Shown piece by piece: positions 55,575 to 63,499 of a stretch of DNA of 64,000 nucleotides. Below the pieces are notes generated by a model. The model searched no databases and was not told the origin of the DNA. It worked only from the letters and a program-made list of their open reading frames with translations. The position numbers and the translations under genes are program-made. Each line of letters starts with the position of its first letter. Within the stretch, counting starts at the first letter, position 1. The DNA is from Pseudomonas saliphila. Lineage in GTDB: Bacteria; Pseudomonadota; Gammaproteobacteria; Pseudomonadales; Pseudomonadaceae. The DNA is taken from assembly GCF_008638345.1 (NCBI RefSeq), contig NZ_VTVA01000009.1, positions 124,001 to 188,000 of the forward strand, read 5' to 3'.

Positions 55575-55871
55575 ATGCAAATAGCTTCCAATCCCTTCGA
55601 ATGGCTCGGTGAAGTGCTGGGCAGTCTGGTGCGTATTGTCATCGACAGCCTCACCTGGATATTCGATCTGCTCAGCACCGCCAGCGCAGGTTTCATCAAC
55701 GGCTTCGCCCGCACCCTCGGCGTGGACAGCAGCTGGTTGAGCATTGGCGCGGTGATTATTGGCCTGCTACTGCTGTATAGCGGGGTACAGTCGCTGATGC
55801 GCAAGCGCTTTATCAGCGGGGTAATCTGGATTCTGCTTGGGCTCTGGTTGTTGAGCGCACTGGTACGCTGA
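55575..55871 (+). CDS. Small hydrophobic membrane protein
   Basis: A 98-residue protein of unknown function. It has amphipathic or hydrophobic stretches at about 12-36 and clear helices at 53-71 and 77-96. No conserved catalytic residues are visible. The ribosome site is weak. It lies between the thiolase and a YbhB-like protein on the same strand, and its coding reality rests on its membrane-protein-like composition and free-standing position. Confidence 0.65.
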   Translation: MQIASNPFEWLGEVLGSLVRIVIDSLTWIFDLLSTASAGFINGFARTLGVDSSWLSIGAVIIGLLLLYSGVQSLMRKRFISGVIWILLGLWLLSALVR

Positions 55872-55965
55872 GCCGCGGTGCTGCGTCTGTGAACCGCAGG
55901 CGCAATTGAGGGTCCGCATAGAATCACCTGTGCGCAGACATCAACTTCATCAAGAGGAGACAATC

Positions 55966-56448
55966 ATGGGATTTGCCCTGTCCACCGAATTGCAACTGAC
56001 CAGCAGCGCCTTCGAACAGCACGGCGCCATCCCCACCAAGCACACTGGCGAAGGCGAAGATGTCTCCCCAGCGCTGCACTGGCGCAACGCGCCAGCCGGG
56101 ACCAAGTCCTTTGCGGTCATCTGCCATGATCCTGACGCGCCACTGGTATCGCCGAACGGCACCTATGGCTTCGTGCACTGGACGCTCTACAACATCCCCT
56201 GCGAAGTGAACTCGCTAACCGAAGGCTGCCCCGACTACACCCAGGGCAAGAATAATTTCGGCGAAATCGGCTATAAAGGACCGATGCCGCCCGAAGGGCA
56301 TGGCCGTCACCATTACTATTACTGGGTGCTGGCGCTCGATGCCGAGCTGAACCTGCCAGAAGGGCTGACCATGTGGGAGCTGCTGGCCAAGGCGGAGCCA
56401 CATACGCTGGCGATGAACCGTCTGATCGGCACCTACCAGCGCAGCTGA
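55966..56448 (+). CDS. YbhB/YbcL family Raf kinase inhibitor-like protein
   Basis: A 160-residue PEBP-fold protein. The ligand-pocket motifs DPDAPLVSPNGTYGFVHW (about 45-62) and GYKGPMPPEGHGRHHYYYWV are diagnostic. Bacterial members are small cytosolic or periplasmic proteins of unclear role. This one has no signal peptide. ATG 55966 follows AAGAGGAG, and the longer frame from 55906 has no ribosome site. It ends at a strong terminator. Confidence 0.92.
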   Translation: MGFALSTELQLTSSAFEQHGAIPTKHTGEGEDVSPALHWRNAPAGTKSFAVICHDPDAPLVSPNGTYGFVHWTLYNIPCEVNSLTEGCPDYTQGKNNFGEIGYKGPMPPEGHGRHHYYYWVLALDAELNLPEGLTMWELLAKAEPHTLAMNRLIGTYQRS

Positions 56449-56459
56449 TAGCATGAATT

Positions 56460-56496
56460 CCGCGGGGGCACGACTGGCTCCCCGCGGATTTTTTTT
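56460..56496 (+). terminator. Intrinsic terminator
   Basis: CCGCGGGG and CCCCGCGG form a perfect 8-bp stem with a 12-nt loop, followed by ATTTTTTTT. It ends the YbhB-like gene just before the convergent crotonase gene. Confidence 0.92.
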
Positions 56497-56499
56497 CGT

Positions 56500-57174
56500 C
56501 TAGCTCGTACGCCCAATTACCGTTTCCAGCTCTGTCCGCAGCGGCTGACTGAGTAATCGCCGGGTTTCCAGGTACGCCCTGCGATCAAGCTTCGCCAGAC
56601 TCCGCACCTTGTCCCGCGCGCGATCAAGCAGTTGATCGGGGCTCACCAGCTCATCATAGAACCCCGCTTGCACCGCCTGCTGCGCATCCAGCGTTTCGGA
56701 CTGCAAAGCGCACCGCGACAGCCACGCCGGATTCAACCGCGCCCGCGCCTGGGGCATGGCCGCAGCGGGCATGGTCATGCCGATCGCCACCTCATTCAGC
56801 CCCACCTTGAATGGGCCCTCGGCGCCTAGGCGGTAATCGGCCAACAGCAGCATGAACGCCGCCTTGGCCATGGCGTGACCGGTGCTGGCAATGACCAGCG
56901 GTGCCGGGTAATTCAGCATCGCCACGGACAATCGATCACCCGCCGCGCGCATGGCATCGCAGGCCGGGCCACCGGCATCAATCAGTTTGCGGTCATAACC
57001 GCCACTGAATATGCCCCGTCGCCCGCTGATCAATACCGCGCAATCGGCCGCTGCCGCTTCCTCAAGCGCCTTTAACAGCGCCTCGAGCAGGGTTTGCGAC
57101 AAGGCATTAGCTTTGCCATCATCCAGGGTAATCTCAGCGATGCCCTCGGCGATGTTCAGGGTCAGAGCACTCAT
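56500..57174 (-). CDS. Crotonase family protein lacking one catalytic glutamate
   Basis: A 224-residue compact crotonase-fold protein. The oxyanion segments are there in altered form (ISGRRGIFSGGYD and ASTGHAMAKAAFMLLLADYR). At the position of the first hydratase Glu (GGGCE in classical enzymes) it has Phe in AKAAF, while the second Glu survives in GLNEVAIG. It is thus unlikely to be a standard enoyl-CoA hydratase and may act as an isomerase, hydrolase or decarboxylase. Its ATG overlaps the upstream CoA ligase stop as ATGA, so the two proteins are made together. Confidence 0.82.
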   Translation of the reverse strand: MSALTLNIAEGIAEITLDDGKANALSQTLLEALLKALEEAAAADCAVLISGRRGIFSGGYDRKLIDAGGPACDAMRAAGDRLSVAMLNYPAPLVIASTGHAMAKAAFMLLLADYRLGAEGPFKVGLNEVAIGMTMPAAAMPQARARLNPAWLSRCALQSETLDAQQAVQAGFYDELVSPDQLLDRARDKVRSLAKLDRRAYLETRRLLSQPLRTELETVIGRTS

Positions 57175-58796
57175 GATCCAGACTCCGCGCGGGCTTCATC
57201 TCGCAGCACCCGACGCAACAGCTTACCGACGGTGGACTTGGGCAGGTCATCGCGAATCTCGACGGTGCTGGGCACCTTGTAACTGGTCAGTCGTTCGCGG
57301 CAGTGAGCAATGATAGAGGCTTCATCGACGCTGGCATCGCTGAGGCTGACATAGAGTTTGATGGCTTCGCCCTTCTTCTCATCCGGCACCCCCACCGCCA
57401 CGCATTCGCGCACCGCCGGATGCTGCATGACGACTTCTTCGATCTCGTTGGGATAGACATTGAAGCCGGATACCAGAATCATGTCCTTCTTGCGGTCGAC
57501 CAGCTTGAGAAAGCCTTCTTCATCAATCAGACCGACGTCGCCAGTGCGCAACCAACCATCGTCAGTGAGGGTCTCGGCGGTCTCCTCGGGGCGCTGCCAG
57601 TAGCCCTGCATCACCTGCGGACCGCGAATCAGCAGCTCACCAGGCTCACCGAGTGCCGTTTCCCTGCCATCGTCATCGACGGTCTTCATTTCCGTATCAA
57701 TCACCGCGCGACCGATAAAGCCTTCCTTATAAGGCGTGAACGCCGTCGAAGCGACGACCACCGGAGAGGTCTCGGTCAGCCCGTAGCCTTCGCGCACCAC
57801 GCTGCCGGTGCGCTGGAACCAGCGCTTGGCGACTTCGGTATTCAAGGGCGCCCCGCCGGAGTTGACCCACTTGAGCCGGCTGAAATCGATGCTGTCGAAT
57901 TCCGGATGCGCCAGCAGCGATATGAACAGCGAGTTGATACCGGTCAGCAGGGTAATCGGGCGGCGTTTGATATCGGCGATCATGCTGTCCAGATCACGCG
58001 GGTTGGTGATCAGCACGCTGTGAAATCCGGTGGCGACCGAGGCAATGCAGTTCGCGGTAAACGCGAAGATATGGTACAGCGGCAGCGGCGAGACCCGCAC
58101 CTCGTTACCGTATTCGACGTCACCGTCGCGGATGATGCTGGTGGCCTGGATCACATTGCTCAGGATATTGCGGTGCGTCAACATGGCGCCCTTCGACACG
58201 CCGGTGGTGCCGCCGGTGTATTGCAGCAGCGCCAGATCATCCAGCCCACGCCCGGTTAGCACTTCGGGCAACTCCTTGCCCAGGCGCAGCGCCTGCTGGA
58301 AACGCGTCACGTCAGCCTCATCGGCTTCATACACAGGGTTTTGCAGATCATCCACACTGGTGACGATCAGGTGTTCGATATCGGTATCGCCCTGGATGCT
58401 GCGCAGCATCGGCACCAGCTTGTCGAGTATGACAATCGCCTTGGCGCCGGAGTCGGCAAACTGGTGACGGCTTTCATAGGGTGTGTACTGCGGATTGGTA
58501 TTGACGATAACCAGTCCCGCCTTCATCGCACCAAAGATGGCGACGGTGTACTGCAGCAGATTGGGTAGCTGGATGGCGATGCGATCACCCGGCTCAAGAC
58601 CCAGACCGTGGCGAAGATACCGTGCGAAGAAATCCGCTGAGGCGCGCAGTTCGGGAAATGTCTCAGTCTCGGCGCCGCAGGAGAACGCAGGCTTGTCGCC
58701 GTAGTCCTGGCAGGCTTTTTCGAGCACATCGAAGATGGTGGCGTGACCCAGTTGCGCCAGCTGGGTGTCGACCACAGAGTGAGCGGATATCGACAT
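57171..58796 (-). CDS. Long-chain or dicarboxylic acid CoA ligase, FadD/PimA-like
   Basis: A 541-residue acyl-adenylating enzyme activating a carboxylic acid as its CoA ester. The ATP loop is YTGGTTGVSKGAM (about 190-202), followed by GYGLTETSP, RTGDVG and the hinge DRKKDMILVSGFNVYPNEIEE. The catalytic Lys is in PKSTVGKLLRR near the end. ATG 58796 has AGAGG upstream. It heads a two-gene operon with the atypical crotonase. A candidate IclR operator lies 28 bp upstream, placing it in the same regulon as the other beta-oxidation genes. Confidence 0.9.
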   Translation of the reverse strand: MSISAHSVVDTQLAQLGHATIFDVLEKACQDYGDKPAFSCGAETETFPELRASADFFARYLRHGLGLEPGDRIAIQLPNLLQYTVAIFGAMKAGLVIVNTNPQYTPYESRHQFADSGAKAIVILDKLVPMLRSIQGDTDIEHLIVTSVDDLQNPVYEADEADVTRFQQALRLGKELPEVLTGRGLDDLALLQYTGGTTGVSKGAMLTHRNILSNVIQATSIIRDGDVEYGNEVRVSPLPLYHIFAFTANCIASVATGFHSVLITNPRDLDSMIADIKRRPITLLTGINSLFISLLAHPEFDSIDFSRLKWVNSGGAPLNTEVAKRWFQRTGSVVREGYGLTETSPVVVASTAFTPYKEGFIGRAVIDTEMKTVDDDGRETALGEPGELLIRGPQVMQGYWQRPEETAETLTDDGWLRTGDVGLIDEEGFLKLVDRKKDMILVSGFNVYPNEIEEVVMQHPAVRECVAVGVPDEKKGEAIKLYVSLSDASVDEASIIAHCRERLTSYKVPSTVEIRDDLPKSTVGKLLRRVLRDEARAESGS

Positions 58797-59107
58797 CTTA
58801 ACCTCTTGATTTTTTGGACTGTTATTTTGCACAGCGGAACCGAATACCAAAAAGATGCTATTCTATCCAAAGTGAGTGTGCAATGATCGGGCAATGAGGC
58901 ACGCCTCGTTACTCTGCACCATCGGCTTAATTGCTCAGAGCATCGAGACAACAATAACAGCCGGACATTGACCATTGATCGGTTCGAGCAATGCTCCCGT
59001 AGCGCCGCCAAAGGGTTCGCTACAGGGTATTTGCAAAGGATTCCGCGCGACAGCGACGGGACTTTCACAGACCGATGTCCAAGACGCTTAAAGGGTAATC
59101 AAGCGCC
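58797..59107. other. Divergent promoter region, CoA ligase and IclR
   Basis: A 311-bp gap with no gene. It carries the candidate operator close to the ligase. I see no copy of the motif near the IclR start, so autoregulation from a similar site is not supported. Confidence 0.5.
58825..58840. promoter_or_regulatory. Candidate IclR operator upstream of the CoA ligase
   Basis: TTTTGCACAGCGGAAC is an imperfect palindrome matching the sites at 60027 and 60055 at 14 and 12 of 16 positions. It is 28 bp from the ligase start codon, in the divergent gap facing the IclR gene. Confidence 0.6.
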
Positions 59108-59899
59108 ATGAACGAAGATTCGCAATCAATCAAGGAAACGGCGGTCAAGGATCGCAAATTTGTCGAAGCGCTTTCACGCGGTCTCGACGTCCTGCGCGCG
59201 TTCAGCCAGGGCACCGTGGTGATGGGTAATCAGGATATCGCCCGCATTACCGGCCTGCCCAAGCCCACCGTTTCCCGCATGACCTATACGCTTACCAAGC
59301 TCGGCTATCTGAGCTATTCGTCGCAGCTGGAAAAATACCAGCTGGATTCAGGCGTACTGGCCCTCGGTTATGCCTATGTCTCCAACCTGCGGGTACGCCA
59401 GCTGGCCAAGCCGTACATGGACGAGTTCGCGCGTAGCACCAACACCTCAGTAGGCCTGACTTGTCGCGACCGCCTGTCGATGATCTACGTGGAAAACTGC
59501 CGCCCGCCTGAAGCGACCTCCCTGCGCATGGATGTCGGCATTCGCCTGCCGCTGGGTACCACCGCTGCCGGCCGCGCCTACCTTGCAGCGATGAAAGAGG
59601 AAGAGCGCGCCCACGTACTCACCGCGCTTGCCAACCGCCACCCCGATACCTGGCCGGAAATCGAAAGGCGCATGGCTACGGCACTCAAGGAATACGAGGA
59701 CTACGGATTCTGCCTGTCGCTCGGCGATTGGGACCGTAACGTCAATGCCGCCGGCGTTCCGCTGTTCCTGCAGGACGGCACCATCATGGTGCTGACCTGT
59801 GGCGCGCCGACCTATCTGGTTCCTGCGGAGAAGGTCAAGAATCAACTGGCCCATCAGCTGGAAATGCTCGCGCGCGATATCGAGCGTCTGGGCGTCTGA
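59108..59899 (+). CDS. IclR family transcriptional regulator
   Basis: A 263-residue regulator. An N-terminal winged helix-turn-helix (about 18-80, with NQDIARITGLPKPTVSRMTYTL) precedes the IclR effector domain (about 90-260), where GTTAAGRAYLA and CLSLGDWDRNVNAAGVPLF line the ligand pocket. IclR proteins control catabolic operons as repressors or activators. This gene sits between the CoA ligase and the fused beta-oxidation gene, and four matching palindromes surround it, making it the likely local regulator. The ligand is unknown. Confidence 0.92.
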   Translation: MNEDSQSIKETAVKDRKFVEALSRGLDVLRAFSQGTVVMGNQDIARITGLPKPTVSRMTYTLTKLGYLSYSSQLEKYQLDSGVLALGYAYVSNLRVRQLAKPYMDEFARSTNTSVGLTCRDRLSMIYVENCRPPEATSLRMDVGIRLPLGTTAAGRAYLAAMKEEERAHVLTALANRHPDTWPEIERRMATALKEYEDYGFCLSLGDWDRNVNAAGVPLFLQDGTIMVLTCGAPTYLVPAEKVKNQLAHQLEMLARDIERLGV

Positions 59900-60026
59900 C
59901 CAACAGCCATACCTGCGCCGCACTAAAATCGCGGCGCGGGGTCGGTATGTCTGCTTATCGATGACTGGTTATCAACGAATTGCATTTCGCTGCGCCGAGC
60001 ATCGACAAACAGATTCTTTTTTTGTA

Positions 60027-60042
60027 TTTTGCATAGCGAAAC
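60027..60042. promoter_or_regulatory. Candidate IclR operator, distal copy
   Basis: TTTTGCATAGCGAAAC, an imperfect palindrome, is repeated as TTTCGCATAGTGAAAC 28 bp downstream (14 of 16 identical). It lies in the promoter region of the fused hydratase/dehydrogenase gene. Confidence 0.62.
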
Positions 60043-60054
60043 TTGGTTTCATTA

Positions 60055-60070
60055 TTTCGCATAGTGAAAC
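60055..60070. promoter_or_regulatory. Candidate IclR operator, proximal copy
   Basis: TTTCGCATAGTGAAAC ends 30 bp before the start codon at 60101. It also shares a perfect 7-bp inverted repeat (GGTTTCA-N13-TGAAACC, 60045-60071) with the sequence between the two copies. Confidence 0.62.
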
Positions 60071-60100
60071 CACAACGATTCACCAGAACGGAGGTTCAGC

Positions 60101-62194
60101 ATGTCGGACGTGGTCACCCTGGAACGACACGGCGCAATCGCAGTCGTCAGAGTCAACAACCCACCGGTCAATGCCTTGGGTATTGCCGTGCGTGAAGGCC
60201 TGCAAAACAGCTTTGCAGCCGCTGAAGCCGACCCACAGGTCAAAGCTATCGTGCTGGTCTGCGAAGGCAGTACCTTTATGGCCGGTGCCGACATCAAGGA
60301 ATTCGGCAAGCCACCGAAGTCGCCGAGCCTGCCTGAAGTCGTCAACGACATCGAAGCCGGCAGCAAGCCGAGCGTCGCCGTCATCCATGGCACCGCACTG
60401 GGCGGTGGCCTGGAAGTCGCCGTAAGCTGCCACTACCGCATCGCCGTGAAAAGCGCTAAGGTCGGTCTGCCGGAAGTCAAACTGGGCCTGCTGCCCGGCG
60501 CCGGCGGTACCCAGCGGCTGCCACGTCTGGTCGGCGTCGCCAAAGCTCTGGACATGATTGTCAGTGGTAATCCGATCGGTGCCACCGAAGCCTGCGAGCT
60601 GGGCGTGATTGACGAGCTGATCGAAGGCGACCTGCAGACCGCCGGTATCGCCTATGCAGAAAAACTCCTCGCCCAGGGCAAGGGTGCGCGGCGCACTGGC
60701 GAGCGGACCGACAAACTGGAAGGCGCCGACAACGCCGGCGCCGTTGCGGCCAAACGCGCCGAGATCGAGAAGAAGATGCCCGGTTATTTCTCGCCGCAGC
60801 GTTGCATTTCCGCGGTCGAAGCCGCCTTTACCCTGCCGCTGGAAGAAGGCCTCAAGCGTGAGCGCGAGCTGTTCGGCGAATGCCTGGTGTCGCCGCAGCG
60901 CGGCGCTCTGGTGCATGCCTTCTTTACCGAACGTTTGGCATCCAAGGTCAACGATCTGCCCAAGGACACCCCGGTCCGCGACGTCAACTCCGCCGCTGTT
61001 ATCGGCGGCGGCACCATGGGCGTCGGTATTGCCATGTGTTTCGCCAACGCCGGCATTCCGGTCAAGATTCTGGAGATCAGCGAAGACGCCAAGGGCAAGG
61101 CCATGCAGCGCTGCCGTGATACCTACATGATGAGCGTCAAGCGTGGCAGCCTGACCGAAGAGGCGATGAATAAGCGCCTCGGCCTGATTCAGGGCGTTAT
61201 CGATTACGCCGACCTGTCCGATGTGGATCTGGTGGTTGAAGCCGTATTCGAAGAAATGGGCGTCAAGCAGAAAGTCTTTGAAGCGTTGGATACCCACTGC
61301 AAGCCGGGCGCTATTCTGGCCAGCAACACCTCTTCGCTGGATCTGAACAAGATTGCCGCATTCACCAAGCGTCCTCAGGACGTGGTGGGGCTGCATTTCT
61401 TCAGCCCGGCTAACGTCATGCGTCTGCTGGAAGTGGTGCGCGGCGAGAAAACCGCCAACGACGTGCTCGCGACGGCCATGGCCGTCGGCAAGAAGCTGAA
61501 GAAAGTCTCGGTGCCGGTGGGCGTGTGCGATGGCTTCGTCGGCAACCGCATGATCTTCCAGTACGGCCGCGAGTCCGAGTTCCTGCTCGAAGAAGGCGCT
61601 ACTCCAGCCCAGGTTGACGGCGTACTGCGCAAATTCGGCATGGCCATGGGTCCGTTCGCCATGCGCGATCTGTCCGGTCTGGATATCGGTCTGGCGATCC
61701 GCACTCGTCAACGTGAAACCCTGCCCGCCGAATACAAGCTGCCGACCATTCTGGACAAGATGGCCGAAGCCGGCATGCTCGGTCAGAAGACCGGCAAGGG
61801 TTTCTATGTTTACGAGAAAGGTTCGCGCACACCGCAGGAAAACCCTGACCTGCCGCCGATTCTCGAAGCCGCCTCGAAGGAACAGGGTATCGAGCGTCAG
61901 CCGCTAAGCGACGAATACATTCTGGAGCGCACCCTGTACGCGCTGATCAATGAAGGCGCCAAGATCCTCGAGGAAGGCATCGCCCAGCGCGCAAGCGATA
62001 TCGACGTCATCTATCTCAACGGCTACGGCTTCCCTGCCTACCAGGGCGGACCCATGTATTATGCCGATAGCATTGGCCTGGATCGTGTTTATGCGAAGAT
62101 AAGTGAATTCCATGAAAAGCTCGGCGCCTGGTGGAAACCGGCTCCATTGCTGGAAAAGCTGGCTAAAGAAGGCCGCAAGTTCGCTGATCTCTGA
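60101..62194 (+). CDS. Fused enoyl-CoA hydratase / 3-hydroxyacyl-CoA dehydrogenase, PimF-like
   Basis: A 697-residue bifunctional enzyme for two consecutive beta-oxidation steps. The N-terminal crotonase domain (1-190) keeps both hydratase glutamates (ALGGGLEVA and [16 protein letters not shown]). The Rossmann motif GGGTMGVG is near 305, the catalytic His in [10 protein letters not shown] near 430, and helical C-terminal domains follow to 690. It is shorter at the N-terminus than FadB and lacks the FadB linker. The size and order resemble PimF and FadJ-like single-chain enzymes. AGGTT upstream; candidate operators precede it. It leads an operon with two acyl-CoA dehydrogenases. Confidence 0.92.
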   Translation: MSDVVTLERHGAIAVVRVNNPPVNALGIAVREGLQNSFAAAEADPQVKAIVLVCEGSTFMAGADIKEFGKPPKSPSLPEVVNDIEAGSKPSVAVIHGTALGGGLEVAVSCHYRIAVKSAKVGLPEVKLGLLPGAGGTQRLPRLVGVAKALDMIVSGNPIGATEACELGVIDELIEGDLQTAGIAYAEKLLAQGKGARRTGERTDKLEGADNAGAVAAKRAEIEKKMPGYFSPQRCISAVEAAFTLPLEEGLKRERELFGECLVSPQRGALVHAFFTERLASKVNDLPKDTPVRDVNSAAVIGGGTMGVGIAMCFANAGIPVKILEISEDAKGKAMQRCRDTYMMSVKRGSLTEEAMNKRLGLIQGVIDYADLSDVDLVVEAVFEEMGVKQKVFEALDTHCKPGAILASNTSSLDLNKIAAFTKRPQDVVGLHFFSPANVMRLLEVVRGEKTANDVLATAMAVGKKLKKVSVPVGVCDGFVGNRMIFQYGRESEFLLEEGATPAQVDGVLRKFGMAMGPFAMRDLSGLDIGLAIRTRQRETLPAEYKLPTILDKMAEAGMLGQKTGKGFYVYEKGSRTPQENPDLPPILEAASKEQGIERQPLSDEYILERTLYALINEGAKILEEGIAQRASDIDVIYLNGYGFPAYQGGPMYYADSIGLDRVYAKISEFHEKLGAWWKPAPLLEKLAKEGRKFADL

Positions 62195-62292
62195 ACAACT
62201 ATTGAGGATTCCGAAAACGCGCATGTGAAGCCCGGTTTCAACGCAGCCGGGTGGAGCAGCCGTTTTTGGACCGATTACAACGAGGACCACAC

Positions 62293-63489
62293 ATGGATAT
62301 CCATTACTCATCTGAACAGCTCGCCTTCCGTGACGAAGTGCGTGAGTTTCTGACAAACGAGCTGCCCGCCGACATCGCGTCCAAGGTCAAACTCGGTAAG
62401 CACCTGACCAAGGAAGACCATCAGCGCTGGCAGAAAATCCTGTCCGCCAAGGGCTGGTACGCACCAGGCTGGCCGGTTGAGCACGGCGGCACCACGTGGG
62501 GCCCTGTCGAAAAGCATATCTTTGATGAAGAGTCCGCCGCTGCCGGCGCCCCGCGCACCATCCCCTTCGGCGTGAACATGGTTGCTCCGGTGATCATCAA
62601 GTTCGGCACCGAAGAGCAGAAAGCGCATTACCTGCCGCGCATCCTGTCCGGTGAGGACTGGTGGTGCCAGGGTTATTCCGAGCCGGGCGCCGGTTCTGAC
62701 CTGGCTTCGCTGAAGACCCGCGCCGTGCGCGATGGCGATCACTACATCGTCAACGGTCAGAAGACCTGGACCACATTGGGCCAGCACGCCAACTGGATCT
62801 TCTGCCTGGTGCGGACCGATCCGGAAGCCCAGCAGCAGCGTGGCATCTCCTTTCTGTTGATCGATATGGCCACGCCGGGTATTACTGTGCGCCCAATTGT
62901 CACTCTGGACGGCGATCATGAAGTTAACGAAGTGTTCTTCGATGACGTCAAGGTACCGGTCGAGAATCTGGTCGGGGAAGAAAACAAGGGTTGGACTTGC
63001 GCCAAGTACTTGCTGACACACGAACGTACCGGTCTGGCCGGCATCGGCGCCTCCAAGGCGGCCATGCGTCACCTCAAGCGGGTCGCCACCAAGCAGCAGA
63101 AAAACGGCAAGCCGCTGATCGAAGACATACTGTTCCGCACGCAGATCGCGCAGATCGAAATGCAGTTGATGGCTGCTGAAGTGAGCACCCTGCGTATCGT
63201 TGCTGCGGCATCAGAAGGCGGTGTACCCGGCGCTGAAAGCTCGATCCTGAAAGTTCAGGGCACCGAGATTCGCCAAGCGATCACCAACCTGCTGCGCAAG
63301 GCCATCGGCCCGTATGCCCTGCCCTTCCTGCCGGAGGAAATGGAATACGGCTTCGAAGGCGAAGTACTACTGGAAGATTACAGCGCATCGCTGGCTTCCA
63401 TTTACTTCAACATGCGCAAACTGTCGATCTTCGGCGGATCCAACGAGATCCAGAAGAACATCGTCTCGAAAATGATTCTCGAACTTTAA
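62293..63489 (+). CDS. Acyl-CoA dehydrogenase, PimC-like large subunit
   Basis: A 398-residue flavoenzyme that introduces the trans-2 double bond in acyl-CoA. The segment GYSEPGAGSDLASLKTRA and KTWTTLGQHANW belong to the middle beta domain. GGSNEIQKNIVSKMIL is the C-terminal signature. It lacks an obvious catalytic Glu at the short-chain position, as is usual for the PimC/IBD-like heteromeric group. ATG 62293 has CGAGGA upstream; an in-frame GTG at 62251 does not. It is 98 bp after the fused enzyme gene and 10 bp before a second dehydrogenase gene. Confidence 0.9.
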   Translation: MDIHYSSEQLAFRDEVREFLTNELPADIASKVKLGKHLTKEDHQRWQKILSAKGWYAPGWPVEHGGTTWGPVEKHIFDEESAAAGAPRTIPFGVNMVAPVIIKFGTEEQKAHYLPRILSGEDWWCQGYSEPGAGSDLASLKTRAVRDGDHYIVNGQKTWTTLGQHANWIFCLVRTDPEAQQQRGISFLLIDMATPGITVRPIVTLDGDHEVNEVFFDDVKVPVENLVGEENKGWTCAKYLLTHERTGLAGIGASKAAMRHLKRVATKQQKNGKPLIEDILFRTQIAQIEMQLMAAEVSTLRIVAAASEGGVPGAESSILKVQGTEIRQAITNLLRKAIGPYALPFLPEEMEYGFEGEVLLEDYSASLASIYFNMRKLSIFGGSNEIQKNIVSKMILEL

Positions 63490-63499
63490 GGAGCCAGCC

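Noticed and set aside
60080-61711. 543-codon minus-strand open frame opposite the fused beta-oxidation gene
   Set aside because: Antisense shadow; composition is rich in His, Gln and Gly with no domain, and the plus-strand gene has complete catalytic motifs.
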